Source of the DNA: Dryococelus australis
Lineage: Eukaryota; Arthropoda; Insecta; Phasmatodea; Phasmatidae
Reading direction: 5' to 3'
DNA length: 64,000 nt
Assembly: GCA_029891345.1 (NCBI GenBank)
Contig: CM057003.1
Coordinates: forward strand, 13,742,709-13,806,708
In this document: one piece after another, positions 52,969 through 63,845 of the stretch
How the letters are laid out: every line of letters begins with the position of its first letter
Position numbering within the stretch: the first letter of the stretch is position 1
Notes under the pieces: model-generated
The model's database searches: none
The model's input: the letters and a program-made list of their open reading frames with translations, nothing else
What the model was told of the DNA's origin: nothing
Position numbers and translations under genes: made by a program

Positions 52969-53182
52969 AGGATATTCGCGGTTAAGTGAGCACTTCTGAA
53001 AGCCCTCTCATTTGGAATAATAGTCAGTAAATATATTTTATTGTAGCCTTAGGCAGTAACTTCAGAGTGCGGTGCAATATACACACTATGTTTATTACTT
53101 ACATGGCAATAAAGAATAAAAAATGGCTGAAAGGAAATAGTAACTAGGGCCTCAAAAGTGCTCATTGTATCGTGAATGGCCT
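52969..53182. mobile_element. PIF/Harbinger-like MITE, family B copy 3
   Basis: Ends GGATATTCGCGGTTAAGTGA and GCTCATTGTATCGTGAATGG, with AAAGCCCTC and GAGGGCCTC-like blocks inside the ends. Confidence 0.7.
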
Positions 53183-53479
53183 ATATCATATGATATTAAA
53201 CGTTCTGTAGACTCTCAACCAAGAAATAGGCATGAACGCAGGAACTACTGGTAAAAGCGTTGCTGCAGTTATTGCTTCAAAAAAATGGTGTATCATGTTT
53301 TCTTACAATCCTAACAATACCACAGAGGTGGCATTGTGAAAAAAAACGCTGAAACAAAGCCATAGTTAATCCAGTCAGCCTATCGCACAACCTTCTTCCC
53401 CACGCCTTGTGACTGTGAGGATGCAAATGATAGCATGCTGCACAAACTGAAGAACGATAATGGACGATTATACTTAACC

Positions 53480-53567
53480 AGTGCCGACTTAAGTACAGAG
53501 CGCATCATAAAATGTTTTGTTTGCAAACACTTGAAACTGTAAATTTAAATGGGTCTGAAAGGATTAA
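53480..53567. mobile_element. piggyBac-like MITE, family H right-end fragment
   Basis: GCCGACTTAAGTACAGAGCG, ATGGGTCTGAAAGGATTAA. The left part is missing. Confidence 0.65.
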
Positions 53568-53714
53568 TACAGCGCGGCACGGTTGAGTGCTTTGTCGAAA
53601 CGGCGGATGATTAACTTGCACCGTCTAACTACTGAAGAAGCCATGCGAGCGTCCTACGAGATATTTCGAAAACACTGGAATTTAAGGGGCCTCGGTAGCC
53701 GTCATATTGGGCTT

Positions 53715-54004
53715 TCTGTAGGCACTCGTGTATACATTTGAGTACAGGGTAGACTTCAATACTATAAGGACCCATCAGCCGTTTGTCTACTGCCGTTGGT
53801 TTCTGTCTGGTTGAGAAGGCGTTTTCATATTTGACCGGGTCACTCAAAATTGAATAACATCGGCGCGGCTCCTACGTTATTCGTGTGCAGGCAGTTAACA
53901 CACTTTCAAAAAGTAATTCAGCCAATAAAGATAGGTAAACAGTCCTATAGTGTTTTGAAATATTATTTGTCCTGAAATATTTTCGCGGAATTTCACAACC
54001 TCTA
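53715..54004 (+). mobile_element. hAT-like MITE, family D subtype copy 11
   Basis: AGGGTAGACTTCAATACTAT to TTCGCGGAATTTCACAACCT. It aligns with the copy at 37212 (CATCGGCGCGGCTCCTACGT, AAAAAGTAATTCAGC). The left terminus is eroded. Confidence 0.65.
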
Positions 54005-54070
54005 GCTATGTATTGTAGAAGTAATGAATTTTTAATATTACAAGACAACACCAAAACACCAACACTTTCA

Positions 54071-54569
54071 AAAATAAAACAGTTGTGTGTTCCAAAGTAT
54101 TACAAGTTATAACACCGATTTTTTTTTTTTTTTTTTTTATGTTGCAATAGATGTGGGTCATTGTGGGACAAAAATTAAAATTCAGGAAAATTGTTTCACG
54201 ATTTGACTGCACATCGCTTTTTGTCATTAAATACGTGAAGGAAAAAAAAAGTATAAATTTAATTAATTTCTCGAATTTCTTCCTAGACTGTCAAGTAGTA
54301 ATCGGAGCCGATGTTATCCATATGTGTAGTCCAAGTTTTCTATACATGTTACGTATACAAGACTGTCTCCGAAACTCACCCGATAGTCTAGGAAAAAAAA
54401 TTCGGAAAATAATTAAACGTATCCCTTTTTGTCACGGATTTGATGAACGGATGTGCTATACAGTCAAATCGTTAATAATTTTCCACAATGACCCACTTCT
54501 ATTGATACGTTTACAAACGAAAATAGGTTGTAAAAATTGCAATATTTTGGAACACGGCAGTTTTTATCA
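54071..54569. mobile_element. Foldback element with ~130-bp arms
   Basis: The left arm (about 54071-54220) contains GTGTTCCAAAGTATTACAA, GCAATAGATGTGGGTCATTG and CACGATTTGACTG. The right arm (about 54430-54569) is its reverse complement with small gaps (CAGTCAAATCG, CAATGACCCACTTCTATTG, TTGCAATATTTTGGAACAC). A T run in the left arm is absent from the right. No transposase. The 140-codon frame across it is incidental. Confidence 0.8.
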
Positions 54570-54910
54570 TTAAACATGTTGGCATTTTTGGGTTGCCTTA
54601 TAACTTTATAAGTTTTAAAAAAAATACATTACTTTTACAATACACGGCCTAACCCAAATAAATCTTAGGAATGTTATACATACATATATATGTAAGGTAT
54701 GAGAAATAAATTGGCATGGCTCTTGTGGCAACAGTTTAGGTTCTGTACCCCGTTACATTCTCTTGCACCCTGGTCTTAATTTTTGACCTGCACTATGTTC
54801 TAATTTTTAAAATAACTATCGAATATTGCAAGACAGAAATGACTATCAACATTTTTTTTTTCCGATTCAATAAATTTGGATCTTGAAAAATAAACGAGGT
54901 AGTTGAATAA

Positions 54911-55072
54911 AGGCTGTTCACGATGAAGTAAACAATTTTGATGGAGCTTTAAAAAAAGTCACTGCCCCTGCCTGCATACATTTTAACGTGCGCACTGAGT
55001 GACATTCGCCCAGTAAAGTTGGTAACGATGGATAGAAAGTAGTTTGTGATAACTTAAACTATTTCTTCCCTT
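54911..55072 (-). mobile_element. Family A MITE fragment, right part lost
   Basis: AGGCTGTTCACGATGAAGTA then AAAAAAGTCACTGCCCCTGC and GGTAACGATGGATAGAAAG follow the inverted family-A order seen at 31420. It stops before the far end. Confidence 0.75.
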
Positions 55073-55104
55073 ACTATCTCTGTGCTTAGGTAAGTGCTTG
55101 TCGC

Positions 55105-55704
55105 TAGGGACCTGCAAAATTCGTGTTATTTTGTGACTGTACGATGAACTTCGCCGCCATATGTATATTCGAGCCAGGGTCATTTGTTTATTGGTAGGTA
55201 CTTGCAAAATTCGCGTGGTTTTCTGGCATCTCGCTATAATTCACCGTCGTATACATGTTCGAGTCGTTGTCATTTGTTTATTGGCTTCTGCACCAGTGAG
55301 AACCCATTTTCCCTTTAGATTTGGTTGGACGTCATTGAACCAGCCTCTCGTAAGTAGTTTTCTATTGGTCGAAAGGCGTCAAGGAAGTGTCCAGACAAAC
55401 TGTAGTCCAATTACAAATGCAATAAAAAAAGCACAAGTGTTTGAAGTCTAGTCTGTGTTGAAATATTAACGCGAAATTTGCATGTCTCTATTTATTGGCT
55501 TCCACAGCAGTCATGTGCCATTTTCCCTTTCGACTATGGTTGGACGCGATTGGACCAAGCTGTCGTTTTTTTTTTTTTTTTTGTTTCGAATAAATCCGGC
55601 ACGTGTCAGACAAAATATAGCTAAGTAAAAAAAACATCAGGAATGTGTTATACTTCAAAATCTATTCTGTCCTCAAATAATATCGCGAATTTTGCAGGTC
55701 TCTA
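55105..55704 (+). mobile_element. hAT-like MITE, family F copy 4 (outer), host of a self-family insertion
   Basis: Ends TAGGGACCTGCAAAATTCGT and CGCGAATTTTGCAGGTCTCT. Flanks CTTGTCGC and CTTATCGC (7/8). It is interrupted at its internal TTTATTGGCTTC by the element 55195-55490. Confidence 0.9.
55195..55490 (+). mobile_element. hAT-like MITE, family F copy 5 (inner)
   Basis: A 296-bp element with ends TAGGTACTTGCAAAATTCGC and CGCGAAATTTGCATGTCTCT. The duplication TTTATTGG is perfect (55187-55194 and 55491-55498). The inner element itself retains the same uninterrupted TTTATTGGCTTC site. Confidence 0.92.
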
Positions 55705-56611
55705 CTTATCGCTATGCACAGTTGTAGCCAGTCTAACTGAAAACCAGCGGGTTATATATTATGTATATCACTGCGTTGTGTTATGGTGTGCTTATTGCAA
55801 TTGTGCCTGAGCCTTTGTAGGAGGAACTAATCGTGCAAAATCATTCCTAGAGTTAAATTAATTTCTCACGTGAGCTGCCAGTGTCCAGTGAACGAAATAC
55901 ACAATCGACAGTGCTATGTCTTGACAACAGTTCACCGGAATCAAATTTATTATATTTCCTGTTACCGACTTACTTTCAGTAAACTGTGTTCTCTTAGTTT
56001 CGTCTTGGTGTTTCACAGATCACAGTCTAGGACTGTGTACTTCAAAATCAACTAATCTTTTTTCCATTCCCTGCTAGTGCAGCGAGCTACACGAAATCCG
56101 AAACAACGCATCGCGGGCAAGGCTACTTCTTCCCAATTTCTCATTTATATGAGAAAACATATTTCCACTTTGTAACGATTTCTTAAGTTATGTTGTCAAT
56201 TTAATTAATTTTTAACTAAATCTCTCGTGACGAAAGCTACGCTCGAAACGTGTCTAAGTATGTCTCACAGAAATTCAAAGCGAGAAATTTGGGTGTATTA
56301 AATCAATTACTTACCAGTGTTTTATGAAGTATAGCGAGTTAGGTAATTATGATATTGGGTAAATTTTAATTGCTGTCAACTCATTTTAACAATAATAGTT
56401 TTTTATTCAAACATCGAAAACTGGTGATGTTAAATTCAAACAAATTTAATGAAAGGGAGAATGTATATCAAAATTCGAAAAATGGTTGTGATCTTTAAAA
56501 TTATTTTAATTAACCCTCTTAACGGTAAAATACTTATTATTGTCAACGAGCTTTTTTTATGTGACACATATATACAGAGTTATCGCGGGCTCTCTCAGGG
56601 CTGTCTCTAAC
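55705..56611. other. AT-rich non-coding stretch
   Basis: No gene is seen. TTAACCCTCTTAACGG near 56511 resembles a piggyBac-type left end, but no partner end was found. Confidence 0.4.
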
Positions 56612-56882
56612 AGACTTGGAAATGTCGCGGATTCATTCAGCAACAAGCTAGACTCCACAATCCTTTGTGTACTCGAGCATCAGTCACGTGTTCATTGATA
56701 GATGCTGCAGTTTTACACAGACCAGAGGGTACGGGACTCAGTAATCTCCTTCCTTGCAGGTTAGTTATTACCTAAAATTCGTCCAGGTCATGGTTTACAA
56801 GATCCGATCTAACAGAAGAAGAATGTCAAATGTACATGTGTTTGAAGTTTAGCTTGTCCTGGAATATATACGTGAAATATTC
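56612..56882 (+). mobile_element. hAT-like MITE, family G copy 4
   Basis: AAATGTCGCGGATTCATTCA, AGACTCCACAATCCTTTGTG, ACATGTGTTTGAAGTTTAGC. The order matches 42544. The termini are eroded. Confidence 0.7.
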
Positions 56883-56924
56883 CAGCACTAACTATAGTTA
56901 ATTAGTCATAAATTTCTTCACATT

Positions 56925-57100
56925 AGTCTAGTCGCGGTATCTCTACACATTTTGAATCGAACCTTCGAAAAAAATCACCCCGTGTAAAACGTGTTTGATT
57001 GTTTCCTGAATATGACATATATTACAGGCGCTTCATAATTGGGTTAGCATAAGTGTCATATTTTTGGTTAAATTGAACGTTTACTTATTTGTATCTATAA
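56925..57100. mobile_element. MITE family C copy 4 (left part)
   Basis: TAGTCTAGTCGCGGTATCTC, GAATCGAACCTTCGAAAAAA, CCCGTGTAAAACGTGTTTG. Broken at the family E copy that follows. Confidence 0.6.
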
Positions 57101-57111
57101 ATAGTGACCTG

Positions 57112-57327
57112 AATAATTCGCTGATTCTGTTTAGGACAAGCGATTATTCAAAATAACTTTAGCCATTCGTCCACACGATGTTTGACACCGCCTGGAGAAC
57201 GCTAGTCCAGTCGTCGCCTTCCACTGTGACAGTAAACGACCAATGTGCAGTTCACATCGGCATATTTGTGCGTAAGACTGTAGAGTCTAGCCTGCAGGTC
57301 ATTGAAACCGCCAATTTTCACAAGCTT
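57112..57327 (+). mobile_element. hAT-like MITE, family E copy 4 (eroded)
   Basis: TAGTGACCTGAATAATTCGC to CGCCAATTTTCACAAGC. Internal CCATTCGTCCACACGATGTT and TCCACTGTGACAGTAAACGA match the other family E copies. Confidence 0.8.
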
Positions 57328-57900
57328 TTATTTAACTTGCCTTGTTAGTTTATTTGTACCAGTGAATTTTAACCCACTTCTATGTATTCAATCGAGCTAA
57401 AACTTGACAATGCAATAACATGGTGACAGCGATATGGTGCTGCAGCCAGGATCATCTCCTCACGAGGGAGCTCCTCAACGGTTAATAGTGTTCACTCGAG
57501 TTTGTGCTCATTAGATTGCTCTTGATGAGACCTTTGGAGGTTAATGGTCAGCAATGCCTGATGATGGATTCAGAAGGTGGTCATAGGAACTTCATCAAAG
57601 CTAAACGTGGAACCTTCGAGTTTGTGCTCATTTAACTAGGCAAGTCGACCGTTTATTTTAATTTCACTTGTATGTATGTGGATGTGTTTAGGTCAAATAT
57701 TGCAAGTAGATTTTAAACCACTTCCCGTCATCCAATTGTGCTGAAATTTCGCATACATGCGTAATTCCCATGACGATACAATGTGAAGGTACCACTGAGC
57801 TGATCTGATGATGGCGCCGGAAGTTACGAGCTTTTATGTAACTTCACGAGTATGTACTGTACATATGTTAAACCACTTCCCGTTATCCAATTGAGCTCGC
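57328..57900. repeat. Degenerate long tandem repeat
   Basis: Three diverged units begin with AACCCACTTCTATGTATTCA, AACCACTTCCCGTCATCCAA and AACCACTTCCCGTTATCCAA, each followed by TTGTGCTG/TTGAGCT-type sequence. Two also carry GATGATGG blocks. CGAGTTTGTGCTCATT occurs twice (near 57494 and 57617). Confidence 0.6.
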
Positions 57901-58272
57901 TGCAGCAATGTTGCCAGGCCTCCCTGTCTTTGACTGTCGCCCTTGTGTGGGTGGCACAAGCCTGCCTCGATCAGGCAGGTTGGCTTGGTGCGTCCGATCA
58001 GCTGTGCTCGCGCGCACGTGCACACACCGAGTAGAGTTGCGTCATTATCTAGTGTATTAATGCTGGTTTTTCATATTACGTAACTATTGCATTTTGCATA
58101 AATGATTTAGTATGCTGGGGAAATTTCATGAGGAACTTCGATGTCTTGGAAATGCTGATTTAAATTAATGTCTCTCCTCACATAGTAAATGTGTCGAGTT
58201 TGGCCTCGTTGGACTTGTCTCGATGAGTAATTTGATTGCTGTAGATGGTGACCAGGATCTGTAGCAATTATG

Positions 58273-58323
58273 TAGCAATGCACATCAACAGACATCAAGT
58301 TTGTCCCGAGATGTGCATTGCTA
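58273..58323. repeat. Perfect 14-bp hairpin
   Basis: TAGCAATGCACATC pairs with GATGTGCATTGCTA across a 23-nt loop. Confidence 0.85.
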
Positions 58324-58361
58324 TATAACATTACAAAAAAATTGGTGAAATTAAAAAGTGA

Positions 58362-58760
58362 AAAATAAAATTACTGTAAAAAACGTTTAAAAGCAAGCAT
58401 TTATTCATAAATGTATGAAAAAGAGAAAAATAATTATAGTATTTACACAATTTGTAGAACGTCTAAGATGTGGTCGAACAGCCGTCATAAACTTTACTGC
58501 ATATGAAAAGTTTGTATCAATTTATATTTAGTATTTAAAAGCTTGGCGCAATATAGAACGTATTCCTCATTTGCGTAAGCATAGTGAGCACATATCTTGG
58601 GTAAGGTTTTTGACTATTTGTAGCAATGTGTATTACTGCTGTTCGGTCACATCTTACAAGTTCTACGAATTGTGTAACTACTATAATTATTTTTCTCTTT
58701 TTAGTACATTTATAAATAAAAGCTTGGTTTCAAAATATTTTTAACAGTTATTTTATTCAG
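58362..58760. mobile_element. Foldback element with ~140-bp arms
   Basis: The left arm (58362-58505) contains GAGAAAAATAATTATAGTA and ACACAATTTGTAGAACGTC. The right arm (58617-58760) is the imperfect reverse complement (AGTTCTACGAATTGTGTAAC, TATAATTATTTTTCTCTTTT). A non-coding core of about 110 bp lies between. Confidence 0.8.
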
Positions 58761-58819
58761 CTCTCTAGCTATAAATTATTTTATCTCATCTTTATAATCA
58801 CTATGAATAAGAACAGTAG

Positions 58820-59499
58820 GTATACAGGATGTATCTAATTTCGACCGACAAACTTCGGATGCAGGTTAATCACGGGAAGATAAGTTGAAAACATATATAC
58901 AACCTATGGTCTAAAGTGAATAGTAAAGGTGGTACACATTTTTTAAGTTGGGCCTCGAACACTTTTTAAATGCAAATACTGGAGACAATATTTAAGATGA
59001 AACACTGACGGTCTGGATAATGGTTGACTGAACAAAGATCTTCATTCACCACAACACTTGTCGCTGTCATCAAATTATTTCATGTAAATAATCATTGTTA
59101 CTACCCCTATTTCGAACTTACATCCACGTCGCGGTAGCATATTCGGGATTTAAAAGATGTCACAATAAACAAAAATTTAACCTTGTGTAAATACCCTATG
59201 CCTCACCGTTTTCGAGTTACTCGTGTTTTACTTTCAAAATAATATTTACCAATACCCGGCAGGTGAGGCACGCACAATACCCAATAACACACTTTTGTGG
59301 TTATTAAAGGGAGGGGAAGATCCCAGAGAGAGGAACATTACAGTGGTGCTGTAATAAACATTTTCTTCTACTACAACTTCAAAAATGTGTACGTGCCTTA
59401 GGATTAATTTTACACCATATGTCGTATATATGTTTTCAACTTCTTTTTTCGTGATTAACCTACACCCGTAGTTTCTCGGTCGAATTTAGACACAAGTAT
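58820..59499. mobile_element. ~680-bp element with ~85-bp imperfect inverted ends
   Basis: The left end has TCTAATTTCGACCGACAAAC, GGTTAATCACGGGAAGATAA and GTTGAAAACATATATACAAC. The right end inverted reads TCTAAATTCGACCGAGAAAC, GGTTAATCACGAAAAAAGAA and GTTGAAAACATATATACGAC. No transposase. Superfamily not determined. Confidence 0.78.
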
Positions 59500-59517
59500 A
59501 GGTCTATTGCTCGTAAT

Positions 59518-59690
59518 AAATCGTTATTATGTGGAATATTATGAAACTGAGAGCTCACAAATGCTGTACGTTGTCTTTTTGTTGTAATTTTCGAGACTTA
59601 GCGAAGCTGTATCGGCATGATGTGGAGGAATAGTCTGAATGTAGTTATTTAGCATGGCTACAACATTTGGAAGTAGCCGTGAATGGGCTG
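59518..59690. mobile_element. MITE family C right-half fragment
   Basis: GTGGAGGAATAGTCTGAATG and GTAGCCGTGAATGGGCT match the right half of the copy at 21540. Confidence 0.55.
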
Positions 59691-60105
59691 TAGTTGCCAG
59701 GCGTTCGTTTGCGGGTCATTTCTGGCGACGGCGTGCCAAGGTATGCTTTGTCACGGTAAGTACGCAGGCCTTGATGGAGTCCGCGAGGCAATGTCATGTT
59801 GGATGCAGTGCGCGTGCGCGAGAGCGACTGCATGTGCCGAGGACGCCAACCGACGATCGCAGGGACTCGACACAAAAACGGCATTCATCTACTCTGCACG
59901 CCACACCTGCACGAGCCGTAGAGGTCAGCTCGGGTGCTTTTGTTCACTGCGTTTGGTATTGCTTTCCGCGGTAATGAAGGTCAGTGGGAAACCGACAGGA
60001 TTTTCTGAATACTTTGAGTGAGGTACATACTGGCTGAACATTGAGACAAGTAAGAGGTGGGTCACCTATATACACGGTTGCATGACCATCAGTGCTGTTG
60101 GTCTC
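59691..60105. other. GC-richer non-coding stretch
   Basis: Two overlapping open frames of about 100 codons (59654-60021) have no family resemblance and overlap a MITE end, so I do not call a gene. Confidence 0.35.
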
Positions 60106-60770
60106 TACACTGAGAGAAAATAGAACAAAATATTTGTTTGTATAGGGGCAAATATATATTTAGTTGCCCTAACAAAATATATTGTTGGACAGACAAAATT
60201 TGAAAAAACAACAAAATTACTTTTGTTCGCCTAATAAAATATATGTTTGAATAAACAAAATATCTGTGTTGGGGCAAAAAAAAACTAAGACTGCCAACTA
60301 AATATTTTGTTGAATCAACGATATATATATTTGTTTGGCCACTCATTTGACTACCTTCGTTCGAAAATACAGCTCGAGAGTTTGTTTGTACTTTTTGTGA
60401 CAATTAGGATAGTAACCATGTTTGTTAGTGCTATTGATGCTTAACAATCGCATAAACACATTAATAAAACAATGGAACAAGAAACTGACAAGAGATTACT
60501 AAGGCGTAGCGGTCGGACGCAGGTGATCTAGGTTCTCAGAACACGCGCGATCTTGTAAATTTTTTATATAGGCCCAAACTATTTAATGTACGTGTAGCCA
60601 AACAAATCTTTGGTTGCACCAACCAAACCTTACAGTTTGGGGCAACCAAATGAGAACAACAAAATAATTTGGTTTCAGCAACGAAATATTTCATTACCCC
60701 TATACAAACAAATAATTTGGTTGCACCAAACAAATCTTGTTTGATTCAACAAAATCTTTTTCTCAGTGTA
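60106..60770 (-). mobile_element. TA-flanked CACTG element with tRNA-like insert (665 bp), copy 2
   Basis: An inverted relative of 40941-41702. Ends TACACTGAGAGAAAATAG and AAATCTTTTTCTCAGTGTA. It contains the tRNA-like block on the + strand (ACTAAGGCGTAGCGGTCGGA, then GTGATCTAGGTTCTCAGAAC) at the same relative place, so that block is an ancestral part of the family. Confidence 0.75.
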
Positions 60771-61020
60771 CATTGCAATTTAGAACCGCCCTATTGGTTG
60801 GAAGCAAGTAACAGGGTACAGCACACAGCTAACGCCAGCTTACCTTGCAACAGTCTATCACACGCCACTGACACCTAGGTATTGTTCGCTTTGCTGGAGG
60901 CGAGTCCGAGGGGGCCGGGTTAACTGGATGGATGGTCGGGCAACCAAACTGTAGTGGAGGTAAGGCTACAGTGGGTCGCACCGAAAATACACCCCGAAAT
61001 AGCAGTGTCTGCCGTAACGA

Positions 61021-61158
61021 GTGTGCGTACTGGTGCACAGAGCAAGTGCCCTACCCGAAACCGAATAAAGTATGGCCCAATGACAAACATGTTGCGAAGG
61101 TACACGTGTTTGAAGTTTAAGTTGTCCCCGAATAACAACGCGAATTTCGCAGGTCCCA
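61021..61158. mobile_element. Family F right-half fragment
   Basis: GTACACGTGTTTGAAGTTTA then CAACGCGAATTTCGCAGGTC. The left part is lost. Confidence 0.65.
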
Positions 61159-61793
61159 AACCAAGGCCTACAGTGGTGAGTAAATCTCTGAGTGGTGGAG
61201 CTCCTGTGAAGGGATTGTCTGGCTCCAAATCAAAACCCTGTGTGGATTGAAAAAAAAAGTCTGTATTTGTATAAAAGAAATTATTTGGCAACTGGTTGTC
61301 AAAGCTATTCTTGTAACACTGCAAATAATGTAGACTAAATTTCTCAAGATATTAGCGGGGGGAATTCGTGGAACTAATATTGAAGTCTAGCTAGCAAGTG
61401 ACGTAGACTTCGAGTTTTGTATGTTGGCTATAATAATGTGTTGTAAATGTGCAATATTGCGTCTCTACAGTTTCAAGAAAATCTTTGGTAACTAGTTTTC
61501 TAAGAATTATTTGTAACAAGTACAGAAATTTTTTACTGTGTGCATGGTATAGTCGTAGGGACCCAGGGGATCGATGAGAAGATTCGGCCTCTGGCCGAAC
61601 CGATCGCGGGCCGGACTCTGGGTGGCATTATTCGAATCTCCTGCTTGGAGGAGGACTGGAAGTGTGTTCTTACCTGGGAATGCCATACACTGGTGGTTAG
61701 TACTTCGGCCGGAGTAGGTGGTAACACGTGCGGCTTAGTACACAGGAAGGGAAAGTGCCTGGGAACCATAAGACTACCTTCCTGTGGAATAAT
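61159..61793. other. Unidentified, partly GC-rich stretch
   Basis: At 61545-61780 a GC-rich block (GGCCTCTGGCCGAACCGATC, CGGCCGGAGTAGGTGG) looks unlike its flanks but matches nothing I know. Confidence 0.35.
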
Positions 61794-62098
61794 TAGAGAC
61801 CTGCGAACTTCGCGTTATTATTTGGGGACACATTAAACTTAAAAGACGTGTACCTTTGTAATACGTTTGTCATTGGAGCATAATGTATCTGACACGTCCT
61901 GGGTAATTCTGTACCAAAAAAAAATGAACACTTCACAATTGTGTGCCCCAATCACGTGCAATTCAGTCATAAAGGGCGTGGCTTCATATATATATATATA
62001 TGCAGCAGCCAATGGAGAAACGACGCCGGCTCCAGTATGTACAGTACTGTGAAGTTTAGTCTAATGCCGAATAACAACGCGAATTTTGCATGTCTCTA
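61794..62098 (-). mobile_element. hAT-like MITE, family F copy 6 (inverted)
   Basis: A 305-bp element with ends TAGAGACCTGCGAACTTCGC and ACGCGAATTTTGCATGTCTC. Flanks GGAATAAT and GGAATAAG (7/8). It contains (TA)n and an internal GCCAATGGAG. It sits at the edge of a Tc1-like relic. Confidence 0.88.
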
Positions 62099-62099
62099 G

Positions 62100-62460
62100 G
62101 AATAAGAGGAGCATCATCCGTGCTAGTGGACGGCCACGAAGGGTTGGCGCTCACCTGAGAAGGGATGACAGACTTGTCCGCCTATCATTAGGACCAGTTC
62201 ACGAAACGCGTTCGTATGTTAGAGAGGCATCAGCCCAATCAAGGTGGCTCGTGTGAGTTCAGCCCCTGTGTGTTGCTGTTGACAGATGAGGCGGTATCCA
62301 CGTCAACCCACCGCGTTTGGAAAGGACGCATCTCTTTCTAGCAGACTGCATTCAGCTACAGCTGATAATCATAGTCTGGTTATAGACGCTGTAATGGTAT
62401 GGGATGCAAATAATGCCTCTCTGGTACGGCACAAAAGAATGATTCTGTTTTGGAGCTAAT
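62100..62460 (+). pseudogene. Tc1/mariner-like transposase relic
   Basis: In shifting frames: SGRPRRVGAHLRRDDRLVRL (the GRPR linker and following helix), then LLLTDEAVSTSTHRVWKGR (the D-E-s-f...VW segment around a catalytic aspartate), then VIDAVMVWDANNASLVRH (the SVMVWG..S motif). Stops and frame changes separate the blocks, and the C-terminal catalytic part is absent. The identification rests on these three motifs. Confidence 0.62.
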
Positions 62461-62468
62461 GTAATGGC

Positions 62469-62761
62469 TAGGGACACCCTAATTTCGCGAAAAGATTTAC
62501 TCGTAGGCTAGATTTCAACACGCCACGGGCGTATCAGCAGTTTTGTTATGCTTATTGGTGGCGTGTCTTTGTGATAAGACATTTTATTACTTGACTGGCC
62601 AATCATTATTGATTAACTCCGATAGTGTAGATCTGTGATTCGCTTGCAGACGGCTAATTGGCGTTATACGGGAAACGTCCAATCACGAAAGTGTATTTGA
62701 TCTAAAGTGTTATGAAATACAACTGGTCTTAAAATCTTTTCGCGAAATTCGGGTGCTTCTA
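62469..62761 (+). mobile_element. hAT-like MITE, family D copy 12
   Basis: A 293-bp element with ends TAGGGACACCCTAATTTCGC and CGCGAAATTCGGGTGCTTCT. Flanks GTAATGGC and ATAATGGC (7/8). The internal CTTATTGGTGGCG site is intact. Confidence 0.9.
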
Positions 62762-62920
62762 ATAATGGCTATATAATGTCTAGGAAATTATATGTGCAGA
62801 CCTGCTGTCCTCTGTACTGTTGTGTTTTAAGATCTGGAATGGTAATGTTCTTGCAATACCGTTAGAGATCAGGCGTAGGAGGTTATTTGCATACCAGAAT
62901 TGCTGAACTAAGTTCAGATT

Positions 62921-62970
62921 AACGTGGTGGGAGGCGAGTAGTTCGACCACTACACCATCGCGACTTCCCA
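62921..62970 (-). mobile_element. SINE head fragment (inverted)
   Basis: On the minus strand GCGATGGTGTAGTGGTCGAA then CTACTCGCCTCCCACC corresponds to the tRNA-like head of the SINE family. Confidence 0.65.
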
Positions 62971-63058
62971 TTTGAAACGAACTGGCGGTAATATTTTATA
63001 AAGGGAGAAAGAATTCAGTTCAACTCTTCTGCTATTACGGTGATAGCACATCTGTATA

Positions 63059-63386
63059 CAGGATGTTCACTGTTAAATCTTAAGATCTACTTGTATGCAC
63101 GTTGTGTATCCCTCTGCCTTAAGTAAAATTAACATTTCCATGGGCATCGTCACTTTATTCGTGCGTCGGTCAAGTGAAACTGTAAAATTATTATAAAAGG
63201 AAATACTTTACAAATCTGCTAATTTTTACACTTCTGTGCATAAAAAAAGACAGAAAGCGGAAGAAATAAATTTAAGTTATCACAAATGGTTACCTAACAC
63301 TTTTTATTCGTCGTTAAAATATACAGCTACTTTCCATCCATCGTTACCAGCTTTACTGAGCGAATGTCACTCAGTGCGCTCATTAA
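63059..63386 (+). mobile_element. Family A MITE, right-truncated
   Basis: GGATGTTCACTGTTAAATC, CTTAAGATCTACTTGTATGC and CAAATGGTTACCTAACACTT. It stops at TCACTCAGTGCGCTCATTAA without the right end. Confidence 0.8.
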
Positions 63387-63845
63387 CCCTTTGAGGAGTA
63401 TGCACGTATATACTAGGGCAACGTTTATTTGAAAATTTCTTTGCTCTTGAAGACAAATCTTACACTCCTATGGTTTTTCTGTTTCGCTGGACTCTATGGG
63501 AATCTAAGTAAAAAAATTACAACTAGTCGACATTTAAATCTAAAAGAATAAAACTGTTAATTTTAATAATTTCTCACATGAACACGATCGATTGTGAGAC
63601 ATGTTACATTGTTACGAGACATTGATTGGCACATAGTCAACAAGTGACTCCACTGGCCGATGGACAGACAATAATAAACGTTGCAGAGTATTGTGAGCGT
63701 GTCCGGCGTAGCCAGGACCAATAGGAAGAGGGTAAGTAGAAATACAGAGACCAACACATCTCATATTGGTGTAGTGGAGAATATAGGCAGCTTACTTCAA
63801 CCTTGTCTTCAGTGACAGTGAATCTGTGCCTTCCTAAAGGTTTAA
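63387..63845. other. AT-rich non-coding stretch
   Basis: TTAACCCTTTGAGGAGTATG at 63383 resembles another piggyBac-type left end, but no right end is visible. No gene. Confidence 0.4.

Noticed and set aside
54151-54573. 140-codon open frame on +
   Set aside because: It runs through both arms of a foldback element, and the reverse-complement symmetry explains the open frame.
59654-60021. Pair of overlapping ~100-codon frames in GC-richer DNA
   Set aside because: They overlap a MITE end, have no recognisable domain and no splice or start context worth calling.
60920-61324. 134-codon open frame on -
   Set aside because: It covers a family F fragment and low-identity repeat DNA with no conserved motif.
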